Notes: generated by a model from the letters alone, not told the origin. 64,000 bases of DNA from Cheilinus undulatus (GCF_018320785.1 NC_054885.1:9794421-9858420), one strand, 5' to 3'; numbered from the stretch's first letter, positions 40,790 through 59,029 are shown. Program-made: numbers and translations.

Positions 40790-42210
40790 ACATAGGCTTG
40801 AACCGGGAAAATGGTGTGGGCCCCATATGATTTCAGTAACATAGGCCCTAAATGGGTTCATATTGGGCATGATGAGCATGGGCTTGATCTCGGGAAATGG
40901 TTTTGCCTCATATGGTTCGAGTAACATGGGTTCCCACATAGGTTAAACCTGGGCAAAATGGGCATGAGCTAACCTGACGGAAAAGTTTGGGAAAGGGCAG
41001 AGGCTTTGAGAAAACTTAAAAGGGTGATTGGATGAACGTTCTGTCTGTCACATCTTTATAGGCCAATCAGAGCAACAAAACATGAGGTAGCTGCTACCGA
41101 GATGCAACTCTATAGAGAACTGCATATCGCAAACCTGTAGACATTTTAGCACCACACTTTTGTCATTTTTGAAAACAACTCAACGCTGCTCTGTGTACTT
41201 CTTTTAATGAAGAAATATCATCCAGTTCTGATAAAATTGGCGCTTTTGCAGCATCCATGCTAATGTCTTCCACCATATCTGCACCAGCCTCTTCTCGCTG
41301 CTTGCATATGTCATGACTCTTGCGCTTGAAAGCACTGCCCCTCGTCGCTGATTGGTCCTGTCACTTTCTAACTGTGCCCAAACAGTTCAGACGGGAGCTT
41401 TTCAAGATGGATTCGCCAGTGAAAAATAAGGAAACTGGCGTATCCATCTGCTTTGCAAGGTTAGGTATGGGCTTGACCTGGCCAAATGCTGTGGGGCTCA
41501 TTTGATTTAGTAACATAGGTCCCACACGGGTCAAATTTAAGCAAAATGGGCATGGGCCTGATCTCGGGAAAGTGGTGTGTGCCACATACAGGCTCAGTAA
41601 TCTAGTTTCCACAAGGGTTAAATTCCGGCTAAATGGGCATAGACATATTTTGGGAAAATGGTATGGGCCCCTAATGATTTTAGTAACATAAGAACCAAAA
41701 AGAGTTCATCTTGGGCAAAATTGGCATGATATGGGCTTGATCTCAGGAAAGCGGTGTGAGCCCCATTTGGTTTAGTAACACTGATCCCACATAGGTTGAA
41801 ATTGGGCAACGTGGGCAAAGGGTGTGGGCCCCATATAGTTTAGTAACATAGGTCCCATATGGGTTAAATTTTTTTGCTTTATCTCAGGAAATGGTTTGGG
41901 CCCATTATTGTTAATGACACATAGGTTCCACATGGGTAAAGTTTGGCCGGGGAAGTGGTGTGGGCCGAGTATGGGTTCAGCAACCTAGGTTCCACATTTG
42001 GGCTGTATGGGCATGGGCTTAAATTGGGCAAATGGTGGCCCCTTATGGTTTCAGTAACATAGGCCCAAAAAGGCTACTTGGGCAATATGGGCATGGGCTT
42101 GATTGGGAGTGGTGTGGGCCCCATTTGGTTTAGTAACATAGGCCCTACATGGGTTAAATTTGGGGTATGTGGGCATGAGCTTGAACTCCATAAATTGTGT
42201 GGGCCTCATA
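40790..42210. repeat. 84-bp minisatellite (about 11 units)
   Basis: Each unit has GTAACATAGG, then CCCACATGGGTTAAATT, GGGCATGGGCTTGA and GTGTGGGCCCCATATG. Spacings between successive GTAACATAGG-type marks range from about 60 to 93, most near 84. The array is interrupted by transposon copy C (40970-41463). Reading frames here are by-products of the repeat. Confidence 0.8.
40970..41463 (-). mobile_element. TAACCT-family transposon, copy C (494 bp) inside a minisatellite
   Basis: Ends TAACCT (40970) and GCAAGGTTA (41463). The flanking 9-mers GGCATGAGC (40961-40969) and GGTATGGGC (41464-41472) match at 7 of 9 positions. The element interrupts the 84-bp minisatellite, whose units resume on both sides, so it inserted after the array formed. 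Its reading frame carries several stops and indels. The subterminal hairpin is well preserved next to the right end. Confidence 0.78.
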
Positions 42211-42214
42211 TTTC

Positions 42215-43840
42215 TTGTCATTATTCCATTATTTTTTTTGGCTCAAAGTCCTACCTTCGAAACTTGAAGCTGCTTATCTCTGAACGTATAGCAGTGTTAA
42301 ACAGTGAATTTCACAAAACAAAGACTTTGACTCTGACTTCTACCTTTGAGTCATGGTTTCAGACCACAATGGTGTAGCAGTGCACTCATTTATGTACTAA
42401 TTATTTTGATTACAATCTGATACAGTTCAGAGAGATTATCATTACACAGTCTTTGGCTTGAGAGAATCTATCTGTATCATTACACAGTCTATAATGTCAT
42501 CTGTTACTATTTACTTGTATTTTGCAGACATTACCTGCTGTCAAACAGGACAGAGCCATTTCAAAGACAAAGATATATCTACAAAGGGAGCCAAGGAGAG
42601 AAAATTAGACTTTTTCAATCCTAAAACACATTAAAATTTGAAACAAAAGCCCCTCGCTGCTTCATAAGAAGGTCAGTATTGCTAAGCTTCCGCCCCAAGA
42701 CACACATTTTCTCTTGAATGTAATCCGGGCTGTAAAATGACTTCTGCATATGAATTCTAAATAAAGATGGCTATACATAAAAAGCCCTATTCATTTAAAC
42801 TGCTATGTTGACATATTTTTCCCATCAAATTTATGGAGAGCGGCTTGTGTCAGTGAGCTCGGATAACAGCAAATCAGGATCTCAGCACTTTTTCTAAGAA
42901 AACTTATTTCCTCCCATCCCTTATTTGATGATTATGCTGGCCTCTTAACTTCTCCGGAGGACTTAGTGTACATACTATCAAACAGAACTCCATTTACACT
43001 GTGTGTGGATCTCATTTTATTTATTTAGCCTTTTTCCTTGAAGGATCTCCCTTTCTGTACTCTGCTCTCCCTCGATCTCGCATTCATGACTTACAAGAAT
43101 GGAGAATGAGCCACTTTTGTCTCACAAATACGATTGCTTTGTACCTGCCTTGACAGCATACATACGCACTAAAAGAAGCACGTTTGGCCCTGAAAAAGAA
43201 GTTTTTAGGTTGTTCTCTTTGCAGTAGACTAAACCTGATGGTGTGATTGCAAACCTGTGTTTGCCTCTCATGAATGTCTTAGAGATGCTAAGATTGTCTG
43301 TGTCTTACATGCTGTCTTGTCTAAAGCTTTTTACCTCAAAGAGAGAGGAAAAATATGCCCAGTGGAGTTTAGAAAAAGCTTTTTCTAAGCGGTAGGAGTC
43401 AAAACAAGCACAGATTTCTTTTGAGGAAATAAAGCATTTGCAAATTGTCAGATTAAGACACTAATGAGGATATAGAAATGCATCTTATAAAGGCATAATT
43501 GGCACGGCGTTTGAGTGAAGTTAACAGAATGTGTCCACCTTTGTTAACTTTGTGGACCGTCTGGTATGAGACGGCTAAGTTGTATATTTGGATTGCTTCT
43601 CCCAGTGGGCGCTTATATTTCAACAACAGCAGAGCACAGACAGTTTCATGTTTAACAACTCAGCTATTATTTTTTTTATTGCTTCATAAAGGCTGGTGCC
43701 AACATTTTGTATCAATTTTCATGTGTCTGAAAACTGGCAATTTTCAAGTCTGAGACAGTTTATAAAGATGTGCCTTTATTCCCTATGTCATCTATATTTG
43801 TTTTCAAATAAAGCCCTGAACTTAAAGAACTCTTTAAAGG
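42215..43840. other. Low-repeat intergenic block
   Basis: The longest stretch without a recognisable repeat between rpl3 and cacng2. No coding exon. Balanced single-copy composition with AT-rich cores; a candidate conserved non-coding region. Confidence 0.35.
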
Positions 43841-43845
43841 ATGTT

Positions 43846-44990
43846 GGTCAGGTCAGGTCAGATATGGGTGCATATGTCGGTTTGACACTTCACTGTGTCG
43901 ACCCTGGTCCTGTACTGCTCTGGCCATCCTTCAGGCTTGCACCAGGCCCATACCCCATCTCTTCAGGCATCCTCCCTGCTGCCCCATCCACAACGCGTGC
44001 AGTCACCCTCAGCATCTGGACCGGTCCACCAGGTCCTGGGCACCCAGTATGCAGTGAGCTGCATCATGCAGGGGAAAGCATGCCAGATGACCATAAAAGC
44101 ACAGCTGACGGTTCCCATTGCCATCGATACCCAAAGATATACCAAAGACAAGTTATCATGAGGAGTCCAGTCAGTGTCTCTAGCCATCAGTCGACATCCA
44201 GGTCTTACAAGATTATAGTAAGACCGGAAGGACCAAGGATCCAAAGACTGTGGCTTTCATCCACATGCTCAGATACCAGGTACGCCACATTGTCTTGCTC
44301 AGCAAACCCATTGCCAAAAGAGCATGTTCAGGTCTGCAGTTGATCTCAGCCTTGCAGTTAGCTGATCGATGGATTACACCACCAAGGTAGGTGAACTGCT
44401 CTACAACTTCAGTGTCCTCACCATTCACTGACAAAGATTCAATGTCAGGACCCAATGCATACCCAAATGTCTGGATCTTGGTTTTGGCCCAGTAGACGTG
44501 CATTTACAGTGCTTTAGCCTCCTCACTCAGCAAGTTAAGAGCCCCAACAAGGACATCTACAGTCTCCACAAGGATCACAACATCATCAGCAAAGTCCAGA
44601 TCAGTGATCTGGACCTTGCCAAATGACACTCCACAGTTCACTGCCCTTGTTACTTGCCTGATTGTCCAGTCCGTACAGGTACTGAAGAGTGTAAGTGCTA
44701 AAATACACCACTGCCTCACCCCAGAATCAACTAGGAAAAAGTCAGAGGTGGAGCCGCCACACTTCACAGCACTCTCTGGACCAGAATACAGGGCAGATAT
44801 CAGGTGGATGAGCAAATATAGGATCTTGTGGTGCTGGAGAATCCTCCACCAAGTCGAATGCCTTCCGGAAGTCAACATAGGCTGCAAGCTACCTTCTATT
44901 AAATTCCTAAAAATGAACAGTGAGGACCCAAAGAGCCAGGACGGCATCTACCACTGACCTCTTAGGTGTAAAGTCGACTGTTGAGGTGTT
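43846..44990 (-). mobile_element. Degenerate non-LTR reverse transcriptase (with 3' domain)
   Basis: Minus strand: VRQWCILALTLFST (usually VRQGC.LAP.LF) near 44720, then the catalytic box ITDLDFADDVVILVETVDVL near 44600. Next come KTKIQTFG, EVVEQFTYLGGVIH at about 44390, and a C-terminal region reaching 43846. Several frames are joined by shifts. The clade is uncertain. Confidence 0.7.
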
Positions 44991-45137
44991 GGTGGTGACT
45001 CAACAATACACATTTTGAAAAAAACTATTGCAAAAAAATGTCAGCACTTGACCTTTTATTCTGCAGCACAGACTAGAATCGTATTAAACGTTCATGGTGC
45101 TGACCAGAAATTTGTTTGATTTTATCAGCCTGTCTTA

Positions 45138-46263
45138 GGCCTTGTCCACACAGAGACGAAAACGATATATTTCCATTTTGTTTCGAAAAAGTTTTCCATA
45201 AATACAGAATCATTTCAGGAAATGTCCCTGTAAACACTAACCTGGCATTAAAACCTTACATAGATGGCATTGGGAAAAGGCAGAGCCTTCAAAAAAAAAA
45301 ACAACTTGGAGGGTGATTGGATGAACATTCTGTCGGTCACATCTCTACGAACCAATCAAAGCAACAAAATGTGTGACGTAGTTGCTACCGAGGCTCGCCA
45401 CTATGGAGGAAATTAATCTCCATAGATAGCTCCATTGATAGCGAACCATGGCCACTGTAGACATGTCAGTACACAAATTTCGTTGTTTTGGAAAAGAAAA
45501 CAACTCAATGCTTTTCTTTGTTCTTCTTTTAACGAAAAAATGTTGTCAAGTTCTGATAAAATGTACACTTTAGCAGCATCCATGCTAATGTCTTCTGCCA
45601 TAATTGCACCGGCCTCTTCTCGCTGCTTGCTTATGTCATGAGTCTGCCGCACCTGAAAGTACTGCCCCTCGACGCTGATTGGTCCTGTCACTTTCTATCT
45701 GGGCCAAAACGGTTCAGATGAGAGCTTTGCAAAGTTATGTAAACACGAAACCACTAAAAACGACTGAAAACACTGTAGTATGTATGCCAAGCCTGTAAGT
45801 GGTGCTGTAATGCTGCCAATGAAGTGCGCTAAAAGAGAAAAGATTACCTGCCCCACACTTTCTCCTAGTTGCCCTTCTGGTTGTTCTCCACGGTGGATTT
45901 AAGAACATATGGTGTCTGCTGTTCTCGGTGGTGGTAAGATTTTGCTGTGAAAGCCATAATAAGCTCAGTAGCTTCTGTAGCACAAACACTCTCCTGTAAT
46001 CCACTATTGTTGTTTTGGGTGGACCCGAGCACATAGCTTAAGTGGGCTACACTATTTACGATGTAATCGTTTCCAGAAAGATGCGGTTGGCTTTTCCACA
46101 TGAAGACGAAATGGTAAGTGTTTACAGATTTCTTCACTCTGGGACCTGGTTTCAAAAAGTAGCGTTTACTGCCTCCCAAAATGCTGTTTCCCTGTGGATG
46201 AAATGCCGATACAGCAAAAAACTTTGCTTATACTCCTAAATTTGTTTCTGTGTGGACGGGACC
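45138..46263. mobile_element. PIF/Harbinger-like MITE hosting copy D
   Basis: Terminal inverted repeats GGCCTTGTCCACACAGAGAC (from 45138) and, inverted, GGTCCCGTCCACACAGAAAC (ending 46263). TTA lies on both sides (45135-45137 and 46264-46266), the 3-bp duplication typical of PIF/Harbinger. Without the 500-bp insert and its 9-bp duplication it is about 617 bp. No transposase is seen; short ORFs inside are not recognisable. Confidence 0.7.
45238..45737 (-). mobile_element. TAACCT-family transposon, copy D (500 bp) inside a Harbinger-like MITE
   Basis: Ends TAACCTGGC (45238) and GCAAAGTTA (45737), with a perfect 9-bp target duplication TGTAAACAC (45229-45237 and 45738-45746). The minus-strand ORF is the best preserved of the inverted copies: from ATG 45601-45599, MAEDISMDAAKVYILSELDN, then LKEEQRKALSCFLF. 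A longer in-frame extension reaches upstream to 45691. CCAAT boxes are at about 45351 (plus strand) and 45678-45682 (as ATTGG). The subterminal hairpin present in A, B and C is missing here. Confidence 0.85.
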
Positions 46264-46269
46264 TTAGAG

Positions 46270-48285
46270 AGCCTAACAAGGTATGGTATCACTGTATGGT
46301 TTCAGTAAACGGTCTATGCAGTTAAAATTCCAGACTGATATGACAAATCTAGACAGCAAGGAAAATAAAACATTCTTGCAGACTGTTTTTGAAAAGGCTT
46401 CTGTGCAACATGCCACAAAGACTGTCAACGATCAATCTCGTTCTACATCCAGAGTATGAACGTCTGCCACCCGGTAGGGGTTTCAGGGTTCCCTGCTGTA
46501 GACTCAACAGGTTTAAAAATCAATTTCTTCCTAAAACTGTAAAGCTCTTAAATCCTCCCAAAAGGTTGAAATGGAAATGGACTGGACTTTGATTTCTCTT
46601 TGCATTTTTCCACTTGTACTCTTGTAGTTTACACCTTTTGGAAAGTGATATTTTTTGATACTCAATGTCTTATGGTGAAGTGTTTTTCATGTGTAAAGTC
46701 TAGTGTTGTAATGCATGTGCTGACTTTGTCTGAAAATTCAAAATTCTGGTTTTGCAATAACCTTACAAGTAAGTGAAAGAGACAACGTGAGCCACGATGA
46801 TTTGTTCCCCCTAGGGTTTGTATTTTATTCATCAGGACTTGATGCATCCAAGTATAGGATCATTCGGTTTTGGCACCTTTTAAGATTTCATTTTTCAATT
46901 TGAACAACACATTAAAAATCAAAAGAAAAAAGTAATGGCTAAGGCTGTGTGAGTTTTAAAAATAAAATACATACATACATATATTTATATATTTATAAAG
47001 AAATCAACCAAACTTTTTTTAAAAAAGCAGTTTTTGTTCAATGTAGACCGTTTGGTTCGTCTCACAAAAGCAAAATGAACTAAAAAAAAGAGAAAACATA
47101 AGAAAATTACACATGAAAACATTAATACTTTAGCATCATTGCTTTTTTCCCCTTATAATTATTAACCTTTAAAACTTAAGTTTCTCAAGAGCAGATTTGC
47201 TGTAATTTAATAGCATGCATTTAATTTCTGAAATTGTGAGTCACTTAGCTTTTCTTGTACTATTTTATATTTAACTTTTTATTTTTGTTTTTGGCGTCCT
47301 CTTCTTTTCCTTTCCCTCTGCTCCTTCCTTTTTTTTTCTAGAAGTCGTGTTTGGAGTGTGTTGTAAAAATGTTGAACCCTTTGTTTGGCTCTTTTTGTTA
47401 AGGGGTTCATTTCTCCAGTTACGACCTCATCATAAGAAAAAGAAAGTGAAGAGCGATTGAGAAAAAGACGAGGAGGTTCTATTAAAAGAATAGATATTAT
47501 TCTACTGTTGACTGTCTGCCTCAGCCTCTGGTGGCATCAGTCAAACTTTACTGCTGCTACCTAAAGCACCCTCTCTTGTTCTAAACCTTCAAATAAATGG
47601 ATACTAAAAGAGTCCTCTCTCATTACAGCAACAGCACTTGGTTTAGTTCCTTTGTTTTTTGTCTTTTTTGCTTCAGTAAAGTTTGTAACTCTTGATTATT
47701 AACGTAATAATTTATTTATAAAAGTAATACATATATATAGTACCTTTGTTAGAGAGTACAGATTGGGCTAATTCTTACTGAATCCCAAACTGTAACAATT
47801 CACAGTTTTAATGCAAAAATTGAACAAATAAGTCAATAAATAAAAGAGGTGTATTTCTGAGCGGTGGGCTGGCTGGGGGAGCTAGACCTGTTGCTCCAAC
47901 CAAACATGTTGGGCAAAACTGTCAAACCAAAGGGCTATGAAATCATGAAATCGTTTCTTTATCTCATAAATGCCCATCCCCCTCCCACCCTCCTTTCCAA
48001 AGCCCCATACCTCATAAACAAACCCTGCGCAAAGAAAGTTACAGATCTCTATCTCTCGGGACAATCTGTCCCGCTCTGACTGTGCTGCCATTCAATCCGG
48101 GAACACAGCAGACTTGTTGAAACTCTCTCAACAATGGTAATGGAAAAGTCATGCAGCTGAACAAAAAGAACAAATGTCTATAAACATGGAAATCCATCTT
48201 CTCCCGGGGCGTACGGCACCCACAGGGGTTCCCGTGTCTCCTGGTCTCTGCTCTCCGCTGGCCTGCCCGGCCTGTGTTGACTCCC
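46270..48285 (-). other. cacng2 3' UTR and downstream region
   Basis: Minus-strand sequence after the cacng2 stop. About 47840-48285 is moderately GC-rich and repeat-free and is probably 3' UTR. AATAAA-type signals exist on the minus strand near 47714, but no single polyadenylation site stands out. From about 46270 to 47800 the sequence is AT-rich; I see no gene there. A short AT dinucleotide-rich run lies at about 46970-47000. Confidence 0.35.
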
Positions 48286-54600
<6,315 letters not shown>

Positions 54601-54639
54601 CTTGTTTCAATGGCCAAGCCACACTGGACTAATCCACAC

Positions 54640-55042
54640 TGTGCTGTGGAGCAGTGGAAAGAGGAGAGTCTGTATGGCAGTCACATGGGCGAGACTGTTT
54701 GGATGGATGGATAATGGTAAGGGGCTTTTCACGGTTTGGGTGGTGAAGGCCAATCTTAATGCTTCAGCATACCAAAACATTTTGGACAATGCTATGCTTC
54801 CAACTTTGTGGCAGCAGTTTGGGGAAGGCTCTGACCTAAAACTCATGGAGCTCCTTTGGGATGAACTATACTGGAGGTTGTGAGCCAGGCCTTCTTGTCC
54901 AACATCAGTGCCTGACCTCCTAAATGCTCTTCAGAATGAACGGGCACCAACTCCAACAGAAACACTCAAAATCTTGTGGAAACCTTCAAACAAGAGTGGA
55001 GGCCATTATAGCTGCAAAAGGGGGGCCAACTCCATATGAAAG
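54640..55042 (+). mobile_element. Tc1-like family II, 3' half relic
   Basis: Contains, in order, coding remnants equivalent to NLNASAYQNILDNAMLPTLW at about 54750-54810, then QFGEGSDLKL, LWDELYWRL, and the end AGCTGCAAAAGGGGGGCCAA. The catalytic middle and terminal repeats are partly missing. Confidence 0.7.
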
Positions 55043-55074
55043 TACATCTATTGGAATACGTTTCATACTAAACA

Positions 55075-55949
55075 TACACAGCAAATTCCCAGAGTGAAAA
55101 AAATGGGAGTTAAACAAAAAAGAGTGAAAGACTTAGATTTTCAGAGTACATTCACACACTTAGACTCCAGCTAGTGTTTAGTGATGCTCCTGAGCAGTGT
55201 TAGAAAAGTAGTTCATTCACACGCTGTTGAGGGCAGTGAATCAACTCTGTTCATTCCCAACAGCTTTGTTGCCACGCCCCTACTGCCACTTCAAATCTAG
55301 GGAGTAGAGTTTTCCCATCATGCATTGTGTGTTTAGATGTATTTTAGATGTTTTTAGATGTATTTATATGTGTTTAGATATTGCCTGTTGTACAGTTACT
55401 ATTGCTGTTTTTCATTTGCTCATGTTTCTGGTGAATTGTTGTTGATTTGATGTTAGATGCATCTGCACCATGAGTGACACTGTCCACTGAGTTATACACT
55501 TCCCACACATGGCAAGGGCTGGTTTGTTGAAAGAGACTACAAGCTGTTTATCACTTTGCTCATCCTGATGAGAGCACAGCAGCTTAGCCACAATGACCAA
55601 TCAAAATTGGTAGGTTTTAGTGGCATGGTAGATTTTCATCTGGTGGTGTTTAAAGTTGTCTGAAATATAACCTCTGTACAAGAAAATAGATCTGTAAAAT
55701 ATTAACCACAAACACTGAGAATGAGTTCATGTAACTCAAGATGGGAGTCAATTTTACTCTTAGTGAGAGTAGTATTTTAACTCCCATAAGAGTTTATTTT
55801 AACTCCTGATAAGAGTTAAGAACCAACTCCCAGAAAAGAGTTACTTTAACTCGGCTCTAGAGTTTATCCGATGGTCTCACATGTACACTCAGATTGAGTT
55901 GATTTTTACTCACACAGAGTTTATTCCAGTGACCTGAATTTGCTGTGTA
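55075..55949. mobile_element. 875-bp MITE with TACACAGCAAATTC ends
   Basis: The left end TACACAGCAAATTCCC and the right end, inverted, TACACAGCAAATTCAGG form terminal repeats. The inner part is full of AACTC/GAGTT motifs in both directions (55740-55920), which could fold into long hairpins. It starts about 30 bp after the Tc1 family II relic. The target duplication is ambiguous. Confidence 0.6.
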
Positions 55950-56282
55950 CTAAAAGTCAGGTTAGCAGGCTGACAGCGCCACTTTTTAACAGCTTTTCTC
56001 CCACATATAAAATTCAATAAAAAATTCCAGGAATACATTTTTTTTAATTGAAGACTTCCAAAGTCAAGAAACATGACCAGAGGTTGGCACTGTGTGGTTC
56101 AGCAATGAGGGAAGTTTTCCTGAAGCTACAAAAGGAAAAAAAGACAAAACTCCAAAACCTTAAGAAAAATGCCACCCTTTGCAGGACATCTTTGACTCTC
56201 CTAGGGGCCTGGGTCTTGGTCTTCACTGCATGGGCCAAATCAGGCCAGTCTCAGGTTCAGGAAGTGATTTAACCTCTAGAGC

Positions 56283-56880
56283 AGGGGTGTCAAACTGAGT
56301 CACAGCAGGGGCCGGACTCTGGATTCAGGACTAACCTGAGGGCCTTTTTAACCATAAACTGTCGACTGCATTTCCCCAGTAATACAATATGACCCCCCCC
56401 CCCCAAACTTAGCACCGATGATAATTAAAAAGTTAAAAAGAGTAAAGTACATTTATTAGTCCAAAAGTCAAAACATGAAATTGAAATGGAAAAGTTATGT
56501 TTATTTTAATGGCAAATATATAAAAAGAAAGTAAAAATTATGAGTTTGAAAGGTCAAAATATGAAATAAAATTTGTAATTATGAAATTAAAACTCAAAAT
56601 ATGATTCAAAATTTTAAACTGTGAGTCTAACAGGTCAAAATATAGATTATGACCTCAAAGTTTGCAGTTGAAAATATGAGGTAAAAAACAAAATAATTGG
56701 TTAAAAAGGTCAAAATATCACTTAAGAATTATGAATCTTAAAGCTCAAAGTATCATATGGGAAGCCAAAATTATGAGCTGAAATGCTCAAAGTATTAGAT
56801 TAAAAGTCAAAATCCTAAGTTTGAGTCCCTATTGTGAGATTCTAAATTGAAAATATGAAATTAAAACACAAAATAATTTC
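56283..56880. repeat. GTCAAA-rich tandem repeat element, inverted copy
   Basis: Starts CAGGGGTGTCAAACT, followed by a CAGCAGGGGCCGGACTC-type head and then repeated AAAAGTCAAAATATGA-like units, mirror-image to 29477-30128. A C10 homopolymer lies near 56393. Confidence 0.65.
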
Positions 56881-57854
56881 GTTTCCCACATTCCAACATA
56901 CAACATTAACACCGAGAAAAGGGGAAGTTTATATTCAAGGGTTTCTTACCCCCCAAAAATCATCTGTAGAGTAGAACCAGAAATCTACTTAAAGGCCTGA
57001 AGTGAAACCTGGCATCAATGTGTTTATCCAACATTTGGTCCTGGAGTTTGAATTTCAACCACTGCTGCTCACATTGACGTGAAACTTCATCCTCTTATCG
57101 CTGTTCTAAAGTGGCAGAAAACCAATGATTTCCACGACCTTCTTGACCTTTCTGCTTGTTCGACCATCTGGCTAAAAGTTTGCCCTCGCACTCAAGTAAA
57201 ATCCAAATCTCATGGGAAGATTTTCGTGACACTTGATCAGCACTTTATTAGAGCAAAGTAGATAAAATTATTCAGATCTTGTGACCCTTGGCCAGCAAAC
57301 ATTACAGTTTCAGCTGAAACACTGGTAATGGTTTTTAGAAACCAATGACTCATATTTTGTGGGCGTATAATAAACAAACAAGGCTGTAGGAGACCGTCAA
57401 TAAAAAAGGCTACACAGAACAGTCAATAAAGGCATCATCTTCAACAAGCTCGCTGAAAACATGAATAAAATGACTTTTTAAAACACATGTAAAGGGAGCA
57501 ATAATAAAGTGTTCATATGTATATAGGCACTAAAGCTATCCATGTTCCTTTTTTTATTCAGCTTTTTATTCAGATCATTATCCGACAGAATATTCAAGAC
57601 TTTCACAGTACAAGCACTTTTTCGACTGTAATGCAGGCGAATCGATACGTTAAACCCTGAAGACATTTTTGCACAGGAACGAGATATTTAACGTGGAAGT
57701 TAATCTGATATCAGATCCATGTGTGTGCCACTGACTTGTATTTCAGGAAGCAATTAACAAATCTATTCTTGATCTATTTTGCCTAACCTTACTCCTCACT
57801 CACAAACTGATGCTCTAATATCATACTAAAGCCCTCTTCCTGATTTTTTTTCAT

Positions 57855-58600
57855 ATTTCAACCGTTGACTCTGGGAAGTCTGCTGTTTTATTGCTTTTAG
57901 ACTTATCAGCAGCCTTTGACACTGTGGATCCTTTTATCCACCTGGAAACACACGTGGGCATTAAGGGGACAGCACTTAGTTGGTTTCGTTCCTACCTGTC
58001 AAAGTTTTTCTGTTAATTTAGGACAGTACTCCTCTGTGTCTCCCTTAAACTATGGTGTGCCCCAGGGTTCCACATTAGCGCTGGCCCTTTTCACCCTGCA
58101 TATGCTTCCCCTGGGTGCTATTTTTAAAAAACACAATGTGTTGCTCCATTGTTTTGCAGATGACATTCAAATACATCTGCCTGTGACTGTGAATGACAGC
58201 CAGACCACAATCAAAACTCTGCAAGAGTTTCTCAGTGACGTACAGTCCTGGATGAATACCAACTTCCTGAACTTAAACAAAAACAAGACAGAGATAGTGG
58301 TTTTTGGCCAAACTAACCCACTGATTGGACAGGACAGTGTGATTGGTTCTCTGTCTTCCTACTGTCGCTCTTCAGTGAGGAATCTTGGGGTGATTGTGGA
58401 CTCCATGTTCAAACTTGACAAGCATATCAGCGCTGTCATAAAGTCCAGCTTTTTTTCAGTTGAGACTGCTAGCAAAAATTAAACCATATCTCCCTCCGGC
58501 TGATTTTGAACGAGCAATTCATGCCTTTGTAACATGGCGTCTTGATTATTGTAATTTCTTGTATGTAGGGTTGGACCAGGGCTTGGTGAGAAATAATAAG
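57855..58600 (+). mobile_element. L2-type LINE reverse transcriptase fragment
   Basis: Plus strand: LLLDLSAAFDTVD at about 57890, a frameshift near 58005, then NLGQYSSVSPLNYGVPQGST, the catalytic box HCFADDIQIHLPV at about 58151, and LNKNKTEIVVFG, NLGVIVDSMFKLDKHIS. This order is typical of L2/CR1-like reverse transcriptases of fish. Truncated at both ends and frameshifted; dead. In cacng2 intron 2. Confidence 0.8.
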
Positions 58601-58734
58601 ACGAATGAGTGATTTTCAAGTAGTACATGAGGGACAGTGAAAGATAAAGAGGGGGAGGATTTTTTTTTTTTAGGTATACCGGTGTATATCAGTATATACT
58701 AATGATATGAAATATAATAATTAAAATGTTTCTT

Positions 58735-58985
58735 ATTAATAATAATAATAATAAAAAAAAAATAATAATAATAACAACAACAACAACAACAATAATAATA
58801 ATAATAATAATAACAATAATAAATACAATACAAGGGACACATAGTTGAGACAGCAATACAGACTACTGGAGGACAATAACAGAGTATAGCTGTTGTGAAA
58901 TTAGAGTGTTATGGTCATTAGTCTGGGCTGTCTTATGCAGAGGACAATCATACTACTACTACTACTACTACTAATAATAATAATT
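58735..58985. repeat. AAT/AAC/ACT trinucleotide microsatellites
   Basis: (AAT)n with inserted (AAC)6 at about 58735-58830, and (ACT)n(AAT)n at about 58950-58985. Between the L2 fragment and the Tc1-like relic. Confidence 0.85.
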
Positions 58986-59029
58986 CCTGTGCACCCACTC
59001 ATCTTTGCAGAATTGTTTTAATTCAGCAA

